Below are positions 44,264 to 57,057 of a stretch of DNA of 64,000 nucleotides, one piece after another; within the stretch, counting starts at the first letter, position 1; each line of letters begins with the position of its first letter. Source of the stretch: Przewalskia tangutica (taxonomy: Eukaryota > Streptophyta > Magnoliopsida > Solanales > Solanaceae); contig CM056718.1 in NCBI GenBank assembly GCA_029844215.1, positions 84,742,764 to 84,806,763 on the forward strand, read 5' to 3'. A program made the position numbers and the translations under genes. The notes below the pieces were generated by a model, which saw only the letters and a program-made list of their open reading frames with translations, did no database searches and was not told the DNA's origin.

Positions 44264-47200
44264 TGGCGCCCGAACCGGGCGTCGCGTGCCTTACCGGGCA
44301 CCCTAGTGATACAACATCGAGAAAACCAGTGAAATAAAAACTTTACACAAGAAATAAGAGATATAATAAATAAAGCAGGCCAACAGCGGTTGCCTTCGGT
44401 ATATACATAAAACACGAGCAGTTTAATCCTTTTACAACCCGCCACACTTGCGGTACTACAGACCTCTAAGATTTATACAACAACTATGACGGGGCGGGGC
44501 CCATACCACGAGCGTCTGAACTTACGGACTCGGGTAACATACCAAAGATAAGCCTCAGGCGGAGCGGGCTTCCCAAAATGCTGAAATGAGATCCTAACGC
44601 GGGGATCGGCGGTAGATGTACCTCTACTGCGGCATGACGCGGCCCGAAGGAGGTCGATCTGGCAGTACCAAGTATGTGAAGCAGAAAATCGTAAATGAAA
44701 TCATAATAGTCTATATAAAGCGGGAGACATGTGTGATGACCAAACTACGATATATAACATATAACGATTCACGTCAAGACGAGGACTCGCCTCCAAATTA
44801 TCACTCGTGCGTGGAATTTCTTCCTCACTGCCGCGATTTATGATATAACCATACCAAGGATTATACATGAACACCATGTCCCACTGTGTTATAAAAACGT
44901 GCAGGACAAGTATAACTACGAGATCCGACCGAACCAATAATACAATGCAGCAAAACGAAGCCGTCACGGGGCAAGTCACGGCCGACTCAGGATACCAAGG
45001 CGGTCACGCGGTGGCCGGGGCAAGTCTGGTGACCACCACGGGGACGAGGCGTATCACGAAACCGTCACTATCTTGAGCGGGGCAAGTCACGGTGACTACG
45101 GATACCAAGGCGAATCGATCACGAGGCGGGGCAAATCTGAGCCGACCACGGATACCGGGCGAGCGAAGAAACCTCGGAGAGCTAGTCCATGGAATAACAC
45201 TATCAGCGAGGAGCATACCGTGGAATTCTCCATCACCGCGGCATGTCAGTAAGTTCTCAACAAGTCGACCGCCTCTATCGAGAGGCAGCGGTATCTGAAA
45301 TACCACACTTGCACAACAAAGGCTATCATCACAAGCATAGGCAAGTTTCACAACAACAAGCATAGGCAAGTTTCACAACAACAAGCATAGGCAAGTTTCA
45401 CACAACTCAAAGTACTTTCATTTTATGCCAAAGTCGGGTTTTTAACCCCAAAGTACTACATCGTTAAGTTCTTTTAAAGAGATCCATTACTTTTATAAAA
45501 GTCACCCGATACGTAGTATTAGAATGACCAACCCACATTCCTTTTCAAAATCAAGTAACAACATTCTTTTCCTAAGTTCGGTTTGCCTAGTTTCAATTAC
45601 TCGAAACTCATTTTCAAAAGGTTTCATAGTTCATAAACTTAATCACTTGATTCCTTTTAGAACAATTGAGTAATATAAGTCTCACGTGAGTAGGTTATTC
45701 TTGTTTACAACATTCTTATTACAAAGACCATGATCTAGAAAATGTAATATCATTTTGTCTCATCTTAGTTTCTATGCGGATGGAGGTTTCTGGTTTTAAT
45801 ACAATTCATCATTATTCAATACATTTTCCTTTATTAACGCTGCGGTGGTGCTGTCGATACACGTTACGATTTAGAAATCGGTAAAACATTATCCCTTTAA
45901 ATAAAATCAAGTACTCATTACTCACGAATGAGGTTTCACACAAACATTCACATTAAAACAAATAAGTTAAGTCTCTTATCTTATAAGATCAAGTCTCTTA
46001 ACTTCTAACATCGATAAACCATTCTTAAGCGTTATACCTAACTTCCCATAAAGCTAGTATAACTCTTAAGTTTTCAAACACAATACTACACTTCTTTCAA
46101 AGCGATTCATAAATCTTTTGAAATACTTCAAGTTTTATTATAACGCCCAAGCGGTTATAAATCAAATCAATTATCTTTTAAAAACCACAACCCATTTTCT
46201 TACCTACATAAAGTCGTTATAACCAACTTCCCATAAAGCGTTATAACACTTTATGTTTCAAACCAATCAAATACATTAAACACGTATGCGTCTGCAGTAC
46301 TACATAGTTACACACATATCATGCTAGAAGAGATAGGAAGAGGTTCACATACCTCGCGGCGAGTATCGACTAATAGCAAAGCGCTCAAACGATCGGCTAC
46401 TCCTTAAGCCAAGTAAATCGCGCCACACGTAGGTACTTGACCTATAAGGCCACAGCGCCTATTATCATCTAGACCACAACGTAGAATATTCTCTGAGAAA
46501 ATTCGGCGTCTCCCCCATACAGCGTAAATCTCCTTCTATCGAGGCTGCGAGCCAACCCAGGAGGGTTTCACGCCAAACCGGACGTGTACGATCCTACTAC
46601 ACCGTAATACTACACAAGTCTCATGTCTGATTCGATTCTTAATTCTTGAGCTTAAGTCAAAAGACATTGCCACGATTACTAAGTATAGTTCTATATATAG
46701 TATACTTGACTATATATTCTTACAACATGTAATTTCCAATTACAATAGAAGAACGATAGTGTTTACCTCGATAAGCCCAAAATTATCCGAGTACAATGTC
46801 GCGCTGAGCAAGGTTTAGCTCTACTCCGAGTGCTCCAACCGCTCCAAACAACCCTTAGAAGTTCTATCCAACTTCTACTCCAAAACTTCAACCAACAGTG
46901 AAGGGTTCCTTAGGGTTTCGGTTTGAGACTAAAAAGGACAAAAGGTAGTATTTCCGGACTCTACGTATAGAGGTAACTTTGGAATACTACAAGGTATAAG
47001 GCTAAGGTATTTTGGGCATTATAACAATACTTGGAGGAGTATTTTAATACCACAAAGGGGGGGTACCACGAGAACAACACCACAAGGGAGGGGGTGTTCT
47101 CGGCTTTAGGCTCATGAGGGGAAGGTTTCGGCCAAAGGCCTTCACAAGGGAGAGGGCTCTTGGGCGAGAGTCAACAAGAGGGAGGGAGGGTTCTCAAGAC

Positions 47201-47655
47201 TTAGGCAAGTGAAGAGTGGATGAAGAAGTCTTGAGAGAGGGGTATTTATAGCAAAACCAAAGGCCAACCAATGGCCAAGATCAAGCCATGTGCAAGGCAA
47301 GTGTAAGGCCAAGATCAAGCCAAGTGCACCCACAAAACACTCCACAAAACACTCCACAAAACAAGCCACAAAGCAAGGCACAAAAGAGGAGCCAATCGGC
47401 GAGGCCAAGCCTTCTCTTTCAGTCAATGAGGTGACAAGTGTCACCCTCCGTTAATCCAAAAATGTTAATCGCTCGGAAAAATCCGCAAAAATACTAAATG
47501 ACATAGCGGAATTTTCCCAACGTAGTCGTGAAACGTTTCGTCGAAAAACGACTCCTTTCGGCACTTGTGTACAAATTTCGAAACTATGCCTACTTAAGGC
47601 TCAAATTGTACACGTACGCCCTCACGTACATACTCTGGAAACACGGGGTATAACA
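44264..47655 (-). repeat. 5' LTR of element 2
   Basis: Collinear with 38899-42269. The first bases are eroded (tggcgcccg for tgtggcgcccg). The 24-base repeat occurs x3 (45330-45405), and TATA is at 47243-47250. It ends ggaaacacggggtataaca. Confidence 0.85.
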
Positions 47656-48220
47656 GTTTTAAATTCTACTAAGGCTTCTGGGGAGCCTTCTTCTGATTTT
47701 ACCGTGAATCTTTCTGCCCTGAGCTTTGGATTCCATTTTTGCATTTCGCTTCTGATGGCCTTGCTCATAATGAATTCACCTAAATTATTAACTAAATTCT
47801 GGCATAATCTTAATATGCTTTCTGGTAATTTAGAAACCTTCTTTCTGCTGGGTGACTGGTTTATTTATCTTGGAAGCATGAAGCTATCATCTGAATTAAA
47901 TAAAACTTGATAACAAAAAACTTCTTTTCTAACAATTATTACTAGAAAATGTTAGAACTTTTTGCTCTAGTACTCTTCAATTCCTGCAATCTTTTTCACC
48001 CCTGAAATCTGGTAAAGGATTTTTCGGAAAAATTGCTTTTGCTGATTTAAATTCTGTGATACATAGCACTTTATAGATTAAACAATTTTGACAATTAACA
48101 AATTACTTAACTGATTTAAGTATTAATTCCTAGGTTGGAGGTATCTATCTTAAAAGGCCTTTCGGCAGATTCCACCAGAATACGGCACAGGTCCTTCCGA
48201 CCTTACGTGCTAAATCCAAT
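47656..48220 (-). pseudogene. EPRV copy F: 3' ORF (piece 2)
   Basis: An open minus-strand stretch at about 47656-47850 contains LCQNLVNNLGEFIMSKAI, AIRSEMQKWNPKLRAE and KSEEGSPEALVEFKT, and joins 38796-38898 beyond element 2. From 47860 to 48220 frames are short. It follows the protease directly, so RT and RNase H are missing here as well, but at a different junction than in copies A and D. The likely role is that of the gene at 4561-5575. Confidence 0.6.
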
Positions 48221-49055
48221 GGTTTTTAGCTTGACTGGTTTAGTAGCTGTGCTCTAAAGACCATCTTCTGTTTAATATGATCACTCTGGTCAACAGACAA
48301 AGGATTTACGTAAGGGAATATGAGATTTTCTCCCATGGCTGTGGTATAGATATCATCCGTTTAGCGAGATATGGTTTAATCTGAGCTAGGAATGGGGTTC
48401 CTAAAATGATTTCCTCAGTTATGTCTTTTGTAATAATAAAATTATTGGTAAAGCAAATATTCTTATTGCAAACCTGGGCTTTTGAAAGCTTATAATTAAT
48501 CTTTATATCTTCTCCTGTAGCCGAGAATAGTCTATGAGTACTTTTGTTTAAGTATTTGGTAGGGATTAATCCTTCGCGGATGCAGTTTTGATCTGCTCCT
48601 GAATCTAATAGTGCTATTCTTTCGATAACAAAATCTTTTATTATTATTTTAATGGGGACATGGTAGCTTAATGCTTTGGCCCTGGATATTACTGTTAAGC
48701 CTGAATCAGAGTTATTCTCTGTTTCTTCTTCTTCTTCTTCACTTATGTTTACTTGTCAGTGGATGGTGCGAAGGATCATCTATGTGATCCAAGTCTTTTA
48801 ATAACCTTTTACAAATGCCTCGGTTTAGTGAGTAGGCCTTTTTACCTGAAGAATTTCTTCTTTCAGGTCTGAAATTTCCTTCAGTAAATCTGGTACTGAA
48901 GTATCTGACTTAGCTTCTTTAAACTTATTAAAAACTCTTTTCATATCAAAAGGCTCGATTGTCCTTTTTTCTTTTTTCTGGTTAATGATAAGCTTTTTAA
49001 GCTCTGTTAAATATTTTCTTTTAACACTATCGTCATCGATGTGATCGATCATATC
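48221..49055 (-). pseudogene. EPRV copy F: post-capsid linker and aspartic protease (catalytic motif intact)
   Basis: Minus strand. A 92-codon open piece (48825-49103) starts in the adjacent LTR and enters viral sequence at DMIDHIDDD, with ELKKLIINQ and a coiled stretch LLKEISDLKEEIL. Then comes the protease: SRAKALSYHVPIKI near 48660-48700, the catalytic DSGAD at 48591-48605, and ILGTPFLAQIKPY ending near 48380. It is the only copy with an intact retropepsin motif. A frame break lies near 48770-48830. Its upstream partner, the capsid, is beyond the solo LTR. Confidence 0.78.
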
Positions 49056-52000
49056 TGTTATATCCCGTATTTCCAGAGTATGTATGTGAGGACGTACGTA
49101 CAATTGTGTAAGCCCGAATTATGTTAAGGACGAAATTGTGCACTTCCACGAGAAAGATTTGTTTTTCCGACGGAAAATTTTCCGAACCTTGTAAAGGAAT
49201 TTTACGTTTTCAAGAAAATATTTATTTTGGATTTTTCCGAGAGATGAAATATTTTGGACCAATAGGAGGGCGACATGTGTCACCCTTAGGTGGCAAAGTT
49301 GGACGGTTTTGGTTGGTCATTCTTGGCACGTTTTTTGTGTGAAAAAGGCCTTAAACATTTGGTCAATGTTTGGTGAGATATTTTGTGGGTAGATGGATAA
49401 GGTGGGACCCACACACACTTGTCCAAATCTCCTCCCTCCACTTGCTTGAATCTTGACCATTGGAGGTCCTATAAATACCCCCCTAAGTTGCAAGAATTCT
49501 TCATCCACAAAACAATTTCCAAGTCTCAAAACTTCCTCCCCCCTTTGAGAAGCTCTCGTCCAAAGCACCCTCTCCCCCCTCCCCCCTCTTGAGTGTTCTA
49601 GCCGAAACACCCCCCCCCCCCCTTGGTAGAAAAGTATTCTCCAAGTATTGTTGCTATTCCAAAATACCTTAGCCAAATACCTTGTAGTATTCCAAAGTTA
49701 CCTCTATACTAATAGCCCGGAAAATACTACTATATTTCTTTTAGTCACCAAACGAAACCCTAGGGAAATCTTCATAGTTGGTTGAAGTAGTAAGTAGAAG
49801 TTGTATAGAACTTCTAAGGGTTTCTTGGAGCGAATTGGAGCGTACAGAATAGGAGCTAAGCCTTGCTCAGGATCGACTTTAATCTTGGATAATTTTGGGC
49901 TTATCGAGGTAAATATCTTTGTCCTTCTATTATAATTGGAAATTACATATAGTAGTTTAGAATTGAGTATAAGATATAGAAGGATGGTATATAAGAAGAG
50001 AATTGAACTGTACTTACATTGGGCTGTATTTACAGTAGACTTGTGTAGCTTTACGGGTAGGGAAGTACTGCCCAAATTTCCGTAGAAATAAGAACCTTCT
50101 GCTTAGAATATTCTACAGAGTAGTCTAGACGTTGATAGACGTATTTGAGATACTCTGCGCGCGACATATTCGACTTGGCAGGTGGATTTCGCCGAGGAGG
50201 TATGTGATTCTTCCTATCCTCTTGAGCATGATATTTTAAAAGAATATATATAGTACGGTAGACGTACGTGTGTTAACTGAACGTGGTTTTACTTTGATGT
50301 CTTTTGACTTGAGTTTTAAATAATAAGAATCTTGAAGTATTTCAAATGAATTAAGAATCGTTTTTGAAAGAAGAGTAATACTTGGTTTTAAAAGCTTAAG
50401 AGTTATACTAGCTTTATGGGAAGTTAGGTATAACGACTTAAGAGAAATAAAAGGAACGATTTACTTAATTGTTTATGAAAGCCTTGTATTGATTTCGGAA
50501 ATGGGAATAAGTATCGAACAAACCACTGCAGCGCTAATAAAGGAAAATGTATTGACTGATTAAGTATTATTAAAACCAGTAGGAACCTCCATCTGCATAG
50601 AAGCTAAGATAAGACAAAATTGTATTACATTTCCTAGATCATCGCTTTAATAAGATCATTAATAAACAAGTTTTGATTTACTTAAAATTTCAAAGTAAGG
50701 ACTTGATTTATAAAAGACAAAGACTTGAAAATTTGAAGTGCTTTCGTTTAAAAAGGAAGGCATGCTTTTGTCTTAAGTTGGTTCAAAAAGAAGGTAGGGA
50801 AATTGTTTTGGTTTACTTAAAAAGATAGTCACTCTATTTTGATACTACGGGTATCGTGTGACTCTTGTGAATGAAACGGATCTTTTTAAAGAGTTAATGT
50901 ATGAAGTACTTTGGGGATAAAAACCCGAACTGGTTGACATAAAATAGAAAGTACCTTGTGTGAATAACTTGACTATGTTGGTTTGTGATAGCCTTGTAAT
51001 ACTTTCTTGTTGGTTTGATAAGTAAACATGTTAGTAGCTACGTGGGTTAGTGTCTTGTGATGTTTGTGTAAAGGGGTTTCCCTTGATTGTGCTTATGTTG
51101 TTTAAACGATAAGCCATTATGTTAGTATTGTACCACTCACCTCTTGACATGTTTTACCGGGGGTTAAGCTTCCCCCCGATGCGAGGGATGCCTCATGCGG
51201 GTCCAGGGGACCTATGCGGAGCTACAAGAGTTCCAGGTTAGTGTGCGGGGAATTACCTCAGGCGGTCTATGTGGCCATGCGGACTACGAGAGTCCAGGAG
51301 GATGCCGCGGGTTAGCTGCCCCCGATGCGAGGAATACCTCATGCGGGCCTATGTGTGACCTATGCGGAGCTGCGGTAAGTTCCAGGATTAGACGCGCACA
51401 TTGATCGAGGAGAGTGGCGGCCGATCATGTGGCGGTCTAGAAAGACCTCGTGATGCAGTTTGATAGCATTGTTGGTACGGTGGGTTCTAGTAGTCGGATA
51501 TGCCTTCATACTTACCCCGTACGGTTTTTTTTTTATGACACAGGTAGGACCTGGTGTTCATGTGTATTCCTTGGGTGTTTTTATATCATGGACTGCCGGC
51601 AGTGAGGAAGGAATTCCACGGGCATGATTGATATTGTGGGCATGAGACCCATAGTTATATTTGAGTGATGACTTTAAGGGCGTGAGTCACGACTTGACAT
51701 GATCACATATGGTGTATCGTAAATTAGTTATCATATATGTCTTCTGTTTTATATAGACTATTATGATTTCATTTACAGTATTTTCGGTTTCACATACTTG
51801 GTACTGTTATCGACCTCTTCGGGGCTGCGTTCATGCTGCGCAGTAGGTACACCATTGTTGATCCTCGCCATAGGGTCACAATTCAGCGTTTTGGGAAGCT
51901 CCGTGTCTCCGAGGCTTATCTTTAGCATCCACCGTCGTTGTAGTACTTACATTCAGTGGTATGGCGGGGCCCTGTCCGCCATTGTTGTTATAACATTCTT

Positions 52001-52205
52001 AGAGGTGCAGTAATCTTGCTGTAGGAAGGGTTTGTAAAAGGGATATCGCTCAAGTTTATGTATATATATGCCGAAAGGCAACTTTTCTCAGAAAAACTGT
52101 TTCTCACTTCATGTCTTGTTTTATTTTCCGCTGGTTACTCTGATGTATGTCTACTTGGGTGCCCGGGTAAGCCACCAGTCACGGGCCCGGGTTCGGGTCA
52201 TGACA
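49056..52205 (+). mobile_element. Solo LTR (plus), 3150 bases, inside copy F
   Basis: Bounded by tgttatatcccg and ggtcatgaca, with perfect target duplications atatc at 49051-49055 and 52206-52210. It is related to the LTRs of elements 1-3 but in plus orientation. TATA (tataaata, 49470-49477) is followed by C-rich DNA, including a run of C near 49611-49622. Tandem gcgaggaatacctcatgcgg-like units lie near 51180-51380. No PBS, polypurine tract or coding frame is present, so it probably formed by recombination between two LTRs of a full element. Confidence 0.9.
49470..49477 (+). promoter_or_regulatory. TATA box of the solo LTR
   Basis: tataaata followed by cccccc. It is the same sequence and context as the minus-strand LTRs, and could drive transcription toward 52205 and read through antisense to the viral capsid gene. 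Confidence 0.55.
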
Positions 52206-53368
52206 ATATCAAAGAAAAACTCTTGGCTGCTACTTGAGATAACGCCAATCGTCTGTTTTGTACAGGTGCAGATCTTTCCAGTACATTCACAGTCGAAGCT
52301 GGAAGTGGAACTGTCTGAACTGTAATCCATATTTAATGAGCCTTCATCACTGTAATAATCATCTGAAGTTTCTTCAGAGCTATCACTGGATAGTTCTTCA
52401 TCCAATATTGTAAAAAGTTTCTTTTTTACTTTAGGATCAATTCCAAGTAAATTTATTTTATCTTTCCTTTTGTCGGGTTCTTTGCAATTATTGGCCATGT
52501 GGCCTTCTTTTCCGCAATTCCAACATAATTTTTTATCATTTGTATTTCTGTTGGTATTCTTTTTATTATAACCCTTTTTTGGAGTATAATTCTTTTTATA
52601 CGCTTTTGGGCGAGATAAGTTATGTTTCCTTTTCATTCTTTTGATGCTCTTCGAAGGAGCAGAGATCTTAACATAACCGAAGTCTTCACAGAAACTTCCT
52701 AATTCTCCTTTGGTGGAGTATTTTTGTATCTGATTATTAAGTTTTATCGTATTACACAGTTCTAGGCCTGTTAAATTAATAAAGCTGACTAAATCTCCGT
52801 ATGTCATAATGTCATAGGGAGTATCGCCATTGTGACTTCTCCTAATGTTGGTCCTTACATTTTCGGCAAAGAGTTTAGGCAAACCACTGATAAATCTTTC
52901 TTTCCAATAATCATGATTACAATCAGCCCTTAACATGACTTTGTTAAGAAATATGTCTTTATACCATTTAAAATCGTGTAATTTTGGACACGTTAAATTA
53001 TTAAGAATTTCTAAACTTCTGTCTTGGAAAAGCTTTGGGTCTCCAACGAAGTGTTTACCTATACAATACAATAAGGTTGTCGTGGCATCCCCTTGAATTT
53101 CATTACTATTGGTGTTATCGATGTTCCTTATTTGGACTGTAGTGGTGGTATTCATGATACCAACTTTTATTTCGTCAAGTAGGTAGTTGTCCCACCAATT
53201 TTTTAACATGCCGGTAAAACCAGAAACAAGGATCGCTGCTAGTTGGGCATCGTCCGTATGTGTTTTTATTTTATAACTGGTTACGCAAACTCCCATTTCA
53301 TGGAGCACTTTGACAACTTGTCCTTCTGACATGCCGTCTATGTTCCATTCATGGATCTCATATCCAGA
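52206..53368 (-). CDS. EPRV copy F: capsid protein, uninterrupted frame
   Basis: The longest viral frame of the window: a 444-codon open stretch (52151-53485), of which about 53368 to 52206 is viral. It is open at both ends into neighbouring DNA, so it has no native start or stop. Features in order: EIHEWNIDGM, the WWDNYLL motif, VGDPKLFQDRSLEILNN, DFKWYKDIFLNKVML, FISGLPKLF, a Lys/Arg-rich stretch, the zinc knuckle CWNCGKEGHMANNC (52484-52525), a Ser/Asp/Glu tail and CECTGKICTC near the end. The tail FFFD runs into the solo LTR at 52206. The domain order matches caulimovirid coat proteins. It is a fragment that once continued into the protease at 49055. Confidence 0.85.
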
Positions 53369-53421
53369 AGAAGGCGTAAAATCGGAAGAAGGCTCCCCAG
53401 AAGCCTTAGCAGAATTTAAAA
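53369..53421 (+). pseudogene. EPRV fragment G: piece of 3' ORF in opposite orientation
   Basis: About 50 bases (gtaaaatcggaagaaggctc ... accaaccgg) nearly identical to the reverse complement of 47656-47705, reading KSEEGSPEALAEFKTN on the plus strand. It is fused head-on to the start of the copy F capsid region and cut by the next LTR. Confidence 0.75.
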
Positions 53422-55846
53422 CCAACCGGAGTGTTACACCCCGTAAATCCAGGACATGTAAAAGAGAGTGTACGTAAGGAAACAAGACTTGGAAATTAGT
53501 ACGAAAGGAGGAATTGTTTTTCCGACGGAAAATCTTCGAGCAGGAAAGGAAAAATGTTCGTTGTTGAGAATTGGATTCTCAAAATGCATTATTTGAAGAG
53601 TATGGAACTCTTAACCTTATGGAAATTTTTTTTTTTACGGATTTGGTCACGTGGGGCCCACCCGGGGAATTTTACGTTTTGTGGGGCCCACGAGGGTTAC
53701 GGAATTTTATGGACGAATGAGAGGGCGACACGTGGCACCCCCACATGTGGTCTTGGACGAAATTTTTTAAGGGTAAAATGGTCATTTACCATGGTGGAAG
53801 ATAAGTATTGCTAGCTTGAGATTGTTGACCAAGGTCAACTTGCCACTTGTGCTTAATCCTTGTGATCTTCATCTTAGCCACCCATTTGTTTAAGTCTAAG
53901 CCATCCAATGTGTTATAAATACATACTAGTAGCAAGACAAGGTCTTGAAGACTTAGAAAAATTTCACAACATTTCTTGTCCACTATGTTGCTCTCGGCTT
54001 TGTGCCATTTAGGAAGACAAAAATTTGTAGTTTTGATCCATTATTCACAAGACTTAAACCCAAGGTTCCTAAGAGTATTATAAGGTTATCTCAATAGAAA
54101 GATTGTGGAAAGACGACGTTTTCACGTTAGTCGCAAGGCGGAAACTTAAGGAGTTCTTCAACTTTGAAGTTGGAACTTGAAGATGGGTTCTTCATAGGCT
54201 TCTAAGGAGTGCTTGAAGTGGATTGGAACATAAGGAAAGGAGCTAAGAATTTGCTAAGGAGCGACTTTGAATCTTGGAATTTTTAAGGGCTTGGAAAGGT
54301 ATAATCTTGTCGTTTTAGCATTTAAGGTTTACTTATTGTTGTAGCTATGGATATTAGCAAGCATGAGTTATATATTATGTAGTTGGATAAGTGTATTGAC
54401 TATTGGAACCCTAATCCGAAAACTAGCATGTTTAGCCTTAAGATTGGAATTCAAGTTGATTATTAGTTTAAGTCGTCGCATGTTGTATAACGAAGGAAAT
54501 TGTAGTTGTTGAAGTTGTTTATGACTATATAACATGTTAGACCTTAGAACTTGGATTGAAAAAGAAATTGGAAAGGACTTAGTGTTGTTATTTATGTTGG
54601 CCGAGAATGGCTAGGGTGTGGAACTACTTCGTATGAATTGTGGGGCGGAATTTTACACATATTGTAAGGCGTGTAATCCCCTTTGTTTGGTTGTTGTTTG
54701 AGCCTTAAATGTGGCGTGTTGGTTATTGTATTCGGCCTTGAAAAAGGTGGCAAAGTGAGTAGAAACAAAGGAAGTGCTGCCCGATTTTCCGTAGAATTAG
54801 AGACCGGATACTTAGTATTATTCTACGTTGAGACTAGAAATTGATAGTCATGTTGTGACCATTATAGGTTGACACTTCTACGTACGGCGTATTCGGCTTA
54901 GCTTGTGGATTTAGCCGAAAAGGTATGTGAACTATCTCCTCTTCTAGCATGATTCCTTAAGATAAAGAAAGTATTTCCTACTCCTTAAATGATCCATTCC
55001 TTGGTTGTATTTGGATTGCCTAAAATAGAATTTGTTCTATGTACTTCCTTGATTGTACTTTGATGTTTAAATTGTAAGTTGTATAATCCATTGCCTTCGT
55101 GAAGTTGGATTCTTAAAAGTGAAAGTATTTTACTTAAAGTACATAGAGTCTTAAAAAGGAAGTGGTTTCCAAATCTTTTGGCTAGTGCCTTAGTTCCAAA
55201 ACCTAAAGGTCATTATAATGACTTTAGGAAAGTCAAAGGAGTGATTTACTTAATTGTTTTAAGAGAGGAGAAATGACATGATTTAAGAGAAGTAACTTGT
55301 TTTAAAGGTGTGAGTTACTTGAGGTTTAAAAGTAGAAGAAACTTGTTTTCTATATATTAAGAGACTCGAAGTATTTTTGAAAGTTAAGAGACTTGATTTG
55401 AAAGTTGTGATACTTGTTTTTAAGTATAAGTCTCATGTTTATAAAAAGAATGAAATTGTCTAAAAAAAACATAAAGGGTTATAACGGCTTTATGGGAAGT
55501 TGGTTATAACGGTTTTATGGAAGGTTTAGAAAGTTGTCTATTTTGATTAATGGGCATAAGTTGCCTTGATTGTGAAAATTTGAAGTTACTTGATTTCAAG
55601 CTTTAAAATGAGTTTTCTAAGAGTGTTGTAACTTACTTTGAAAAATAGACACATCTTGATACTACGGTTGTTAGTATCTTGGGGTATTACATAAAAAGGA
55701 GTCTTTTGAAAAGAATGTACGTACGTAGTACTTTGGCTTGATTAATTGAGAATTATTCCATGTATGCCTTGATAAGTACTTTGGCTTGATTAATTGAGAA
55801 TTATTCTAAGTGTGCCTTGATAAGTACTTTGGCTTGATTAATTGAG
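53422..55846 (+). mobile_element. LTR (plus), interrupted by the LINE
   Basis: Starts tgttacaccccgtaaatcc and is collinear with 35016-36141 and, further in, with parts of 19466-21612. TATA-like ttataaatac is near 53914. At its distal end are three units of about 50 bases (ggcttgattaattgagaatt with spacer, 55730-55846). The right LTR end is not reached before the LINE. No gene is seen. Confidence 0.65.
55730..55846 (+). repeat. Tandem repeat of about 50 bases, three units
   Basis: Each unit holds ttggcttgattaattgagaa and ccttgataagtac. The last unit runs straight into the poly-T of the LINE (55847-55857). The LINE therefore inserted in or beside this repeat. Confidence 0.8.
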
Positions 55847-57057
55847 ATTTTTTTTTTACGTAAATGCAAATATTATTACTAATAACGAAAAGAAAAGTGG
55901 CTACAATCAGTCGTTGAGGTATCTCAAGCCTCAACGTAAAGTAAACAAGAAGTGAGGGAGGGGAGGGGTGGTCACTCAAATGGTGCCATTACAAGAGGGG
56001 ATAAAATCATAGAGAATTCTATAAGATGTTGTTTTGATTCTTGCAATGTCCTCTTCTGCCGGAAAGCTTGTGCCTTCAAAGAGCAATGTGTTTCTTGCCC
56101 TCCAAATCTCAAAGACCACTATGCAAAAAGTAAGCAAAATAGCTTTGGCTCGAATGCTTGTCCCGCGGTGATCTTTCTTAATCCACTTTAGGGAGCTTTC
56201 AACAGTTGTCATCGCTCTTCTAATGCCCAACCAATCTTTTATGTGCTTCCAAATCATGTGTGTGTAGGGGCAAGTAAAGAAGAGGTGTTCCCTTGTTTCA
56301 TTAGCTTGCTTGCAGAACCCGCAAGACTTATCCTCCAAGTTGAGATATGAAAGAGTATCCTTTGTAGCTAGCCGCTTTCTGCAATTTAGCCACACAAAGG
56401 AAAGAGAATTTGGGAGGAATGAAGCCTTTCCAAATTTGTGACATCCAAGGCTTTTTAACTTGCGGAGTGCGCAAGATATCATACACTAGGCTTGAATCAA
56501 ATTTACCGTTGGTACAACACTTTGTAAAGCCCTCAATAGCATTACCATGGCTACCAAAGATAGAAACAAATTTGTCGCGAATTCCACAAATCTTTTTGAG
56601 TAAGGGGGAGTCCCTAGGACGTACCTCATAGTCCCAAATTGTATTACCTCTCAAATATTGGCTATTGATCCATTGGACCCATAGAGAATCAGCATCCATG
56701 TGAGTTTGCCAAATAGTCCTGGATAGCAAGGCATGATTCCATTCCTTGATGTTCATTAGACCCAAGCCACCTTCAGTTTGAGGCAAGCAAATGATATCCC
56801 AAGCGACTCTTGGTGGTTTCCCTCCCCATAAGAACTGAATACAAGCAGACCGTACCTTGTTGATAATAGTGGCCGGGATAGGAAGTGCCCGGAACCAAAA
56901 GCTCTCAACCCCTTGGACAACCGACTTGATAAGTTCCAGCTTGCCCGCATAAGAAAGAGTGTGATGTCCCCATTTCTGAATGTAATTCGAAATTGCACTA
57001 GTGAATGGAGCAAATTGGTCCACCGAGACTGAAATTGGGGACAAAGGGATCCCCAAG
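55847..57057 (-). mobile_element. 5'-truncated LINE (non-LTR retrotransposon) 3' end
   Basis: Minus strand; the poly-T at 55847-55857 is the poly(A) tail. The coding part has two overlapping open stretches separated by a frameshift near 56400. 56328-57056 carries the post-RT region (WGHHTLSYAGKLELIKSVVQ, FLWGGKPPRVAW, EGGLGLMNIKEWNHALL). 55976-56482 carries the RT-associated zinc-binding domain (CGFC ... HLFFTC) and ends with a stop near the tail. This order is standard for plant L1-type ORF2 C-termini. Reverse transcriptase and endonuclease are missing because the third gag-only element replaces or interrupts the sequence at 57057. Confidence 0.88.

Larger units (their letters stand above)
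38899..47655 (-). mobile_element. Gag-only LTR retrotransposon, element 2
   Basis: Minus-strand element: 3' LTR 38899-42269, internal 42270-44263, 5' LTR 44264-47655. The right flank is gtttt (47656-47660). The left flank reads gttttgtggcg, which gives gtttt if one T of the run is missing. It lies inside the 3' ORF of viral copy F. It has the same architecture as element 1, with LTRs of about 3.4 kb, Gag and no pol, and is closer to element 1 than to element 3. Confidence 0.85.
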
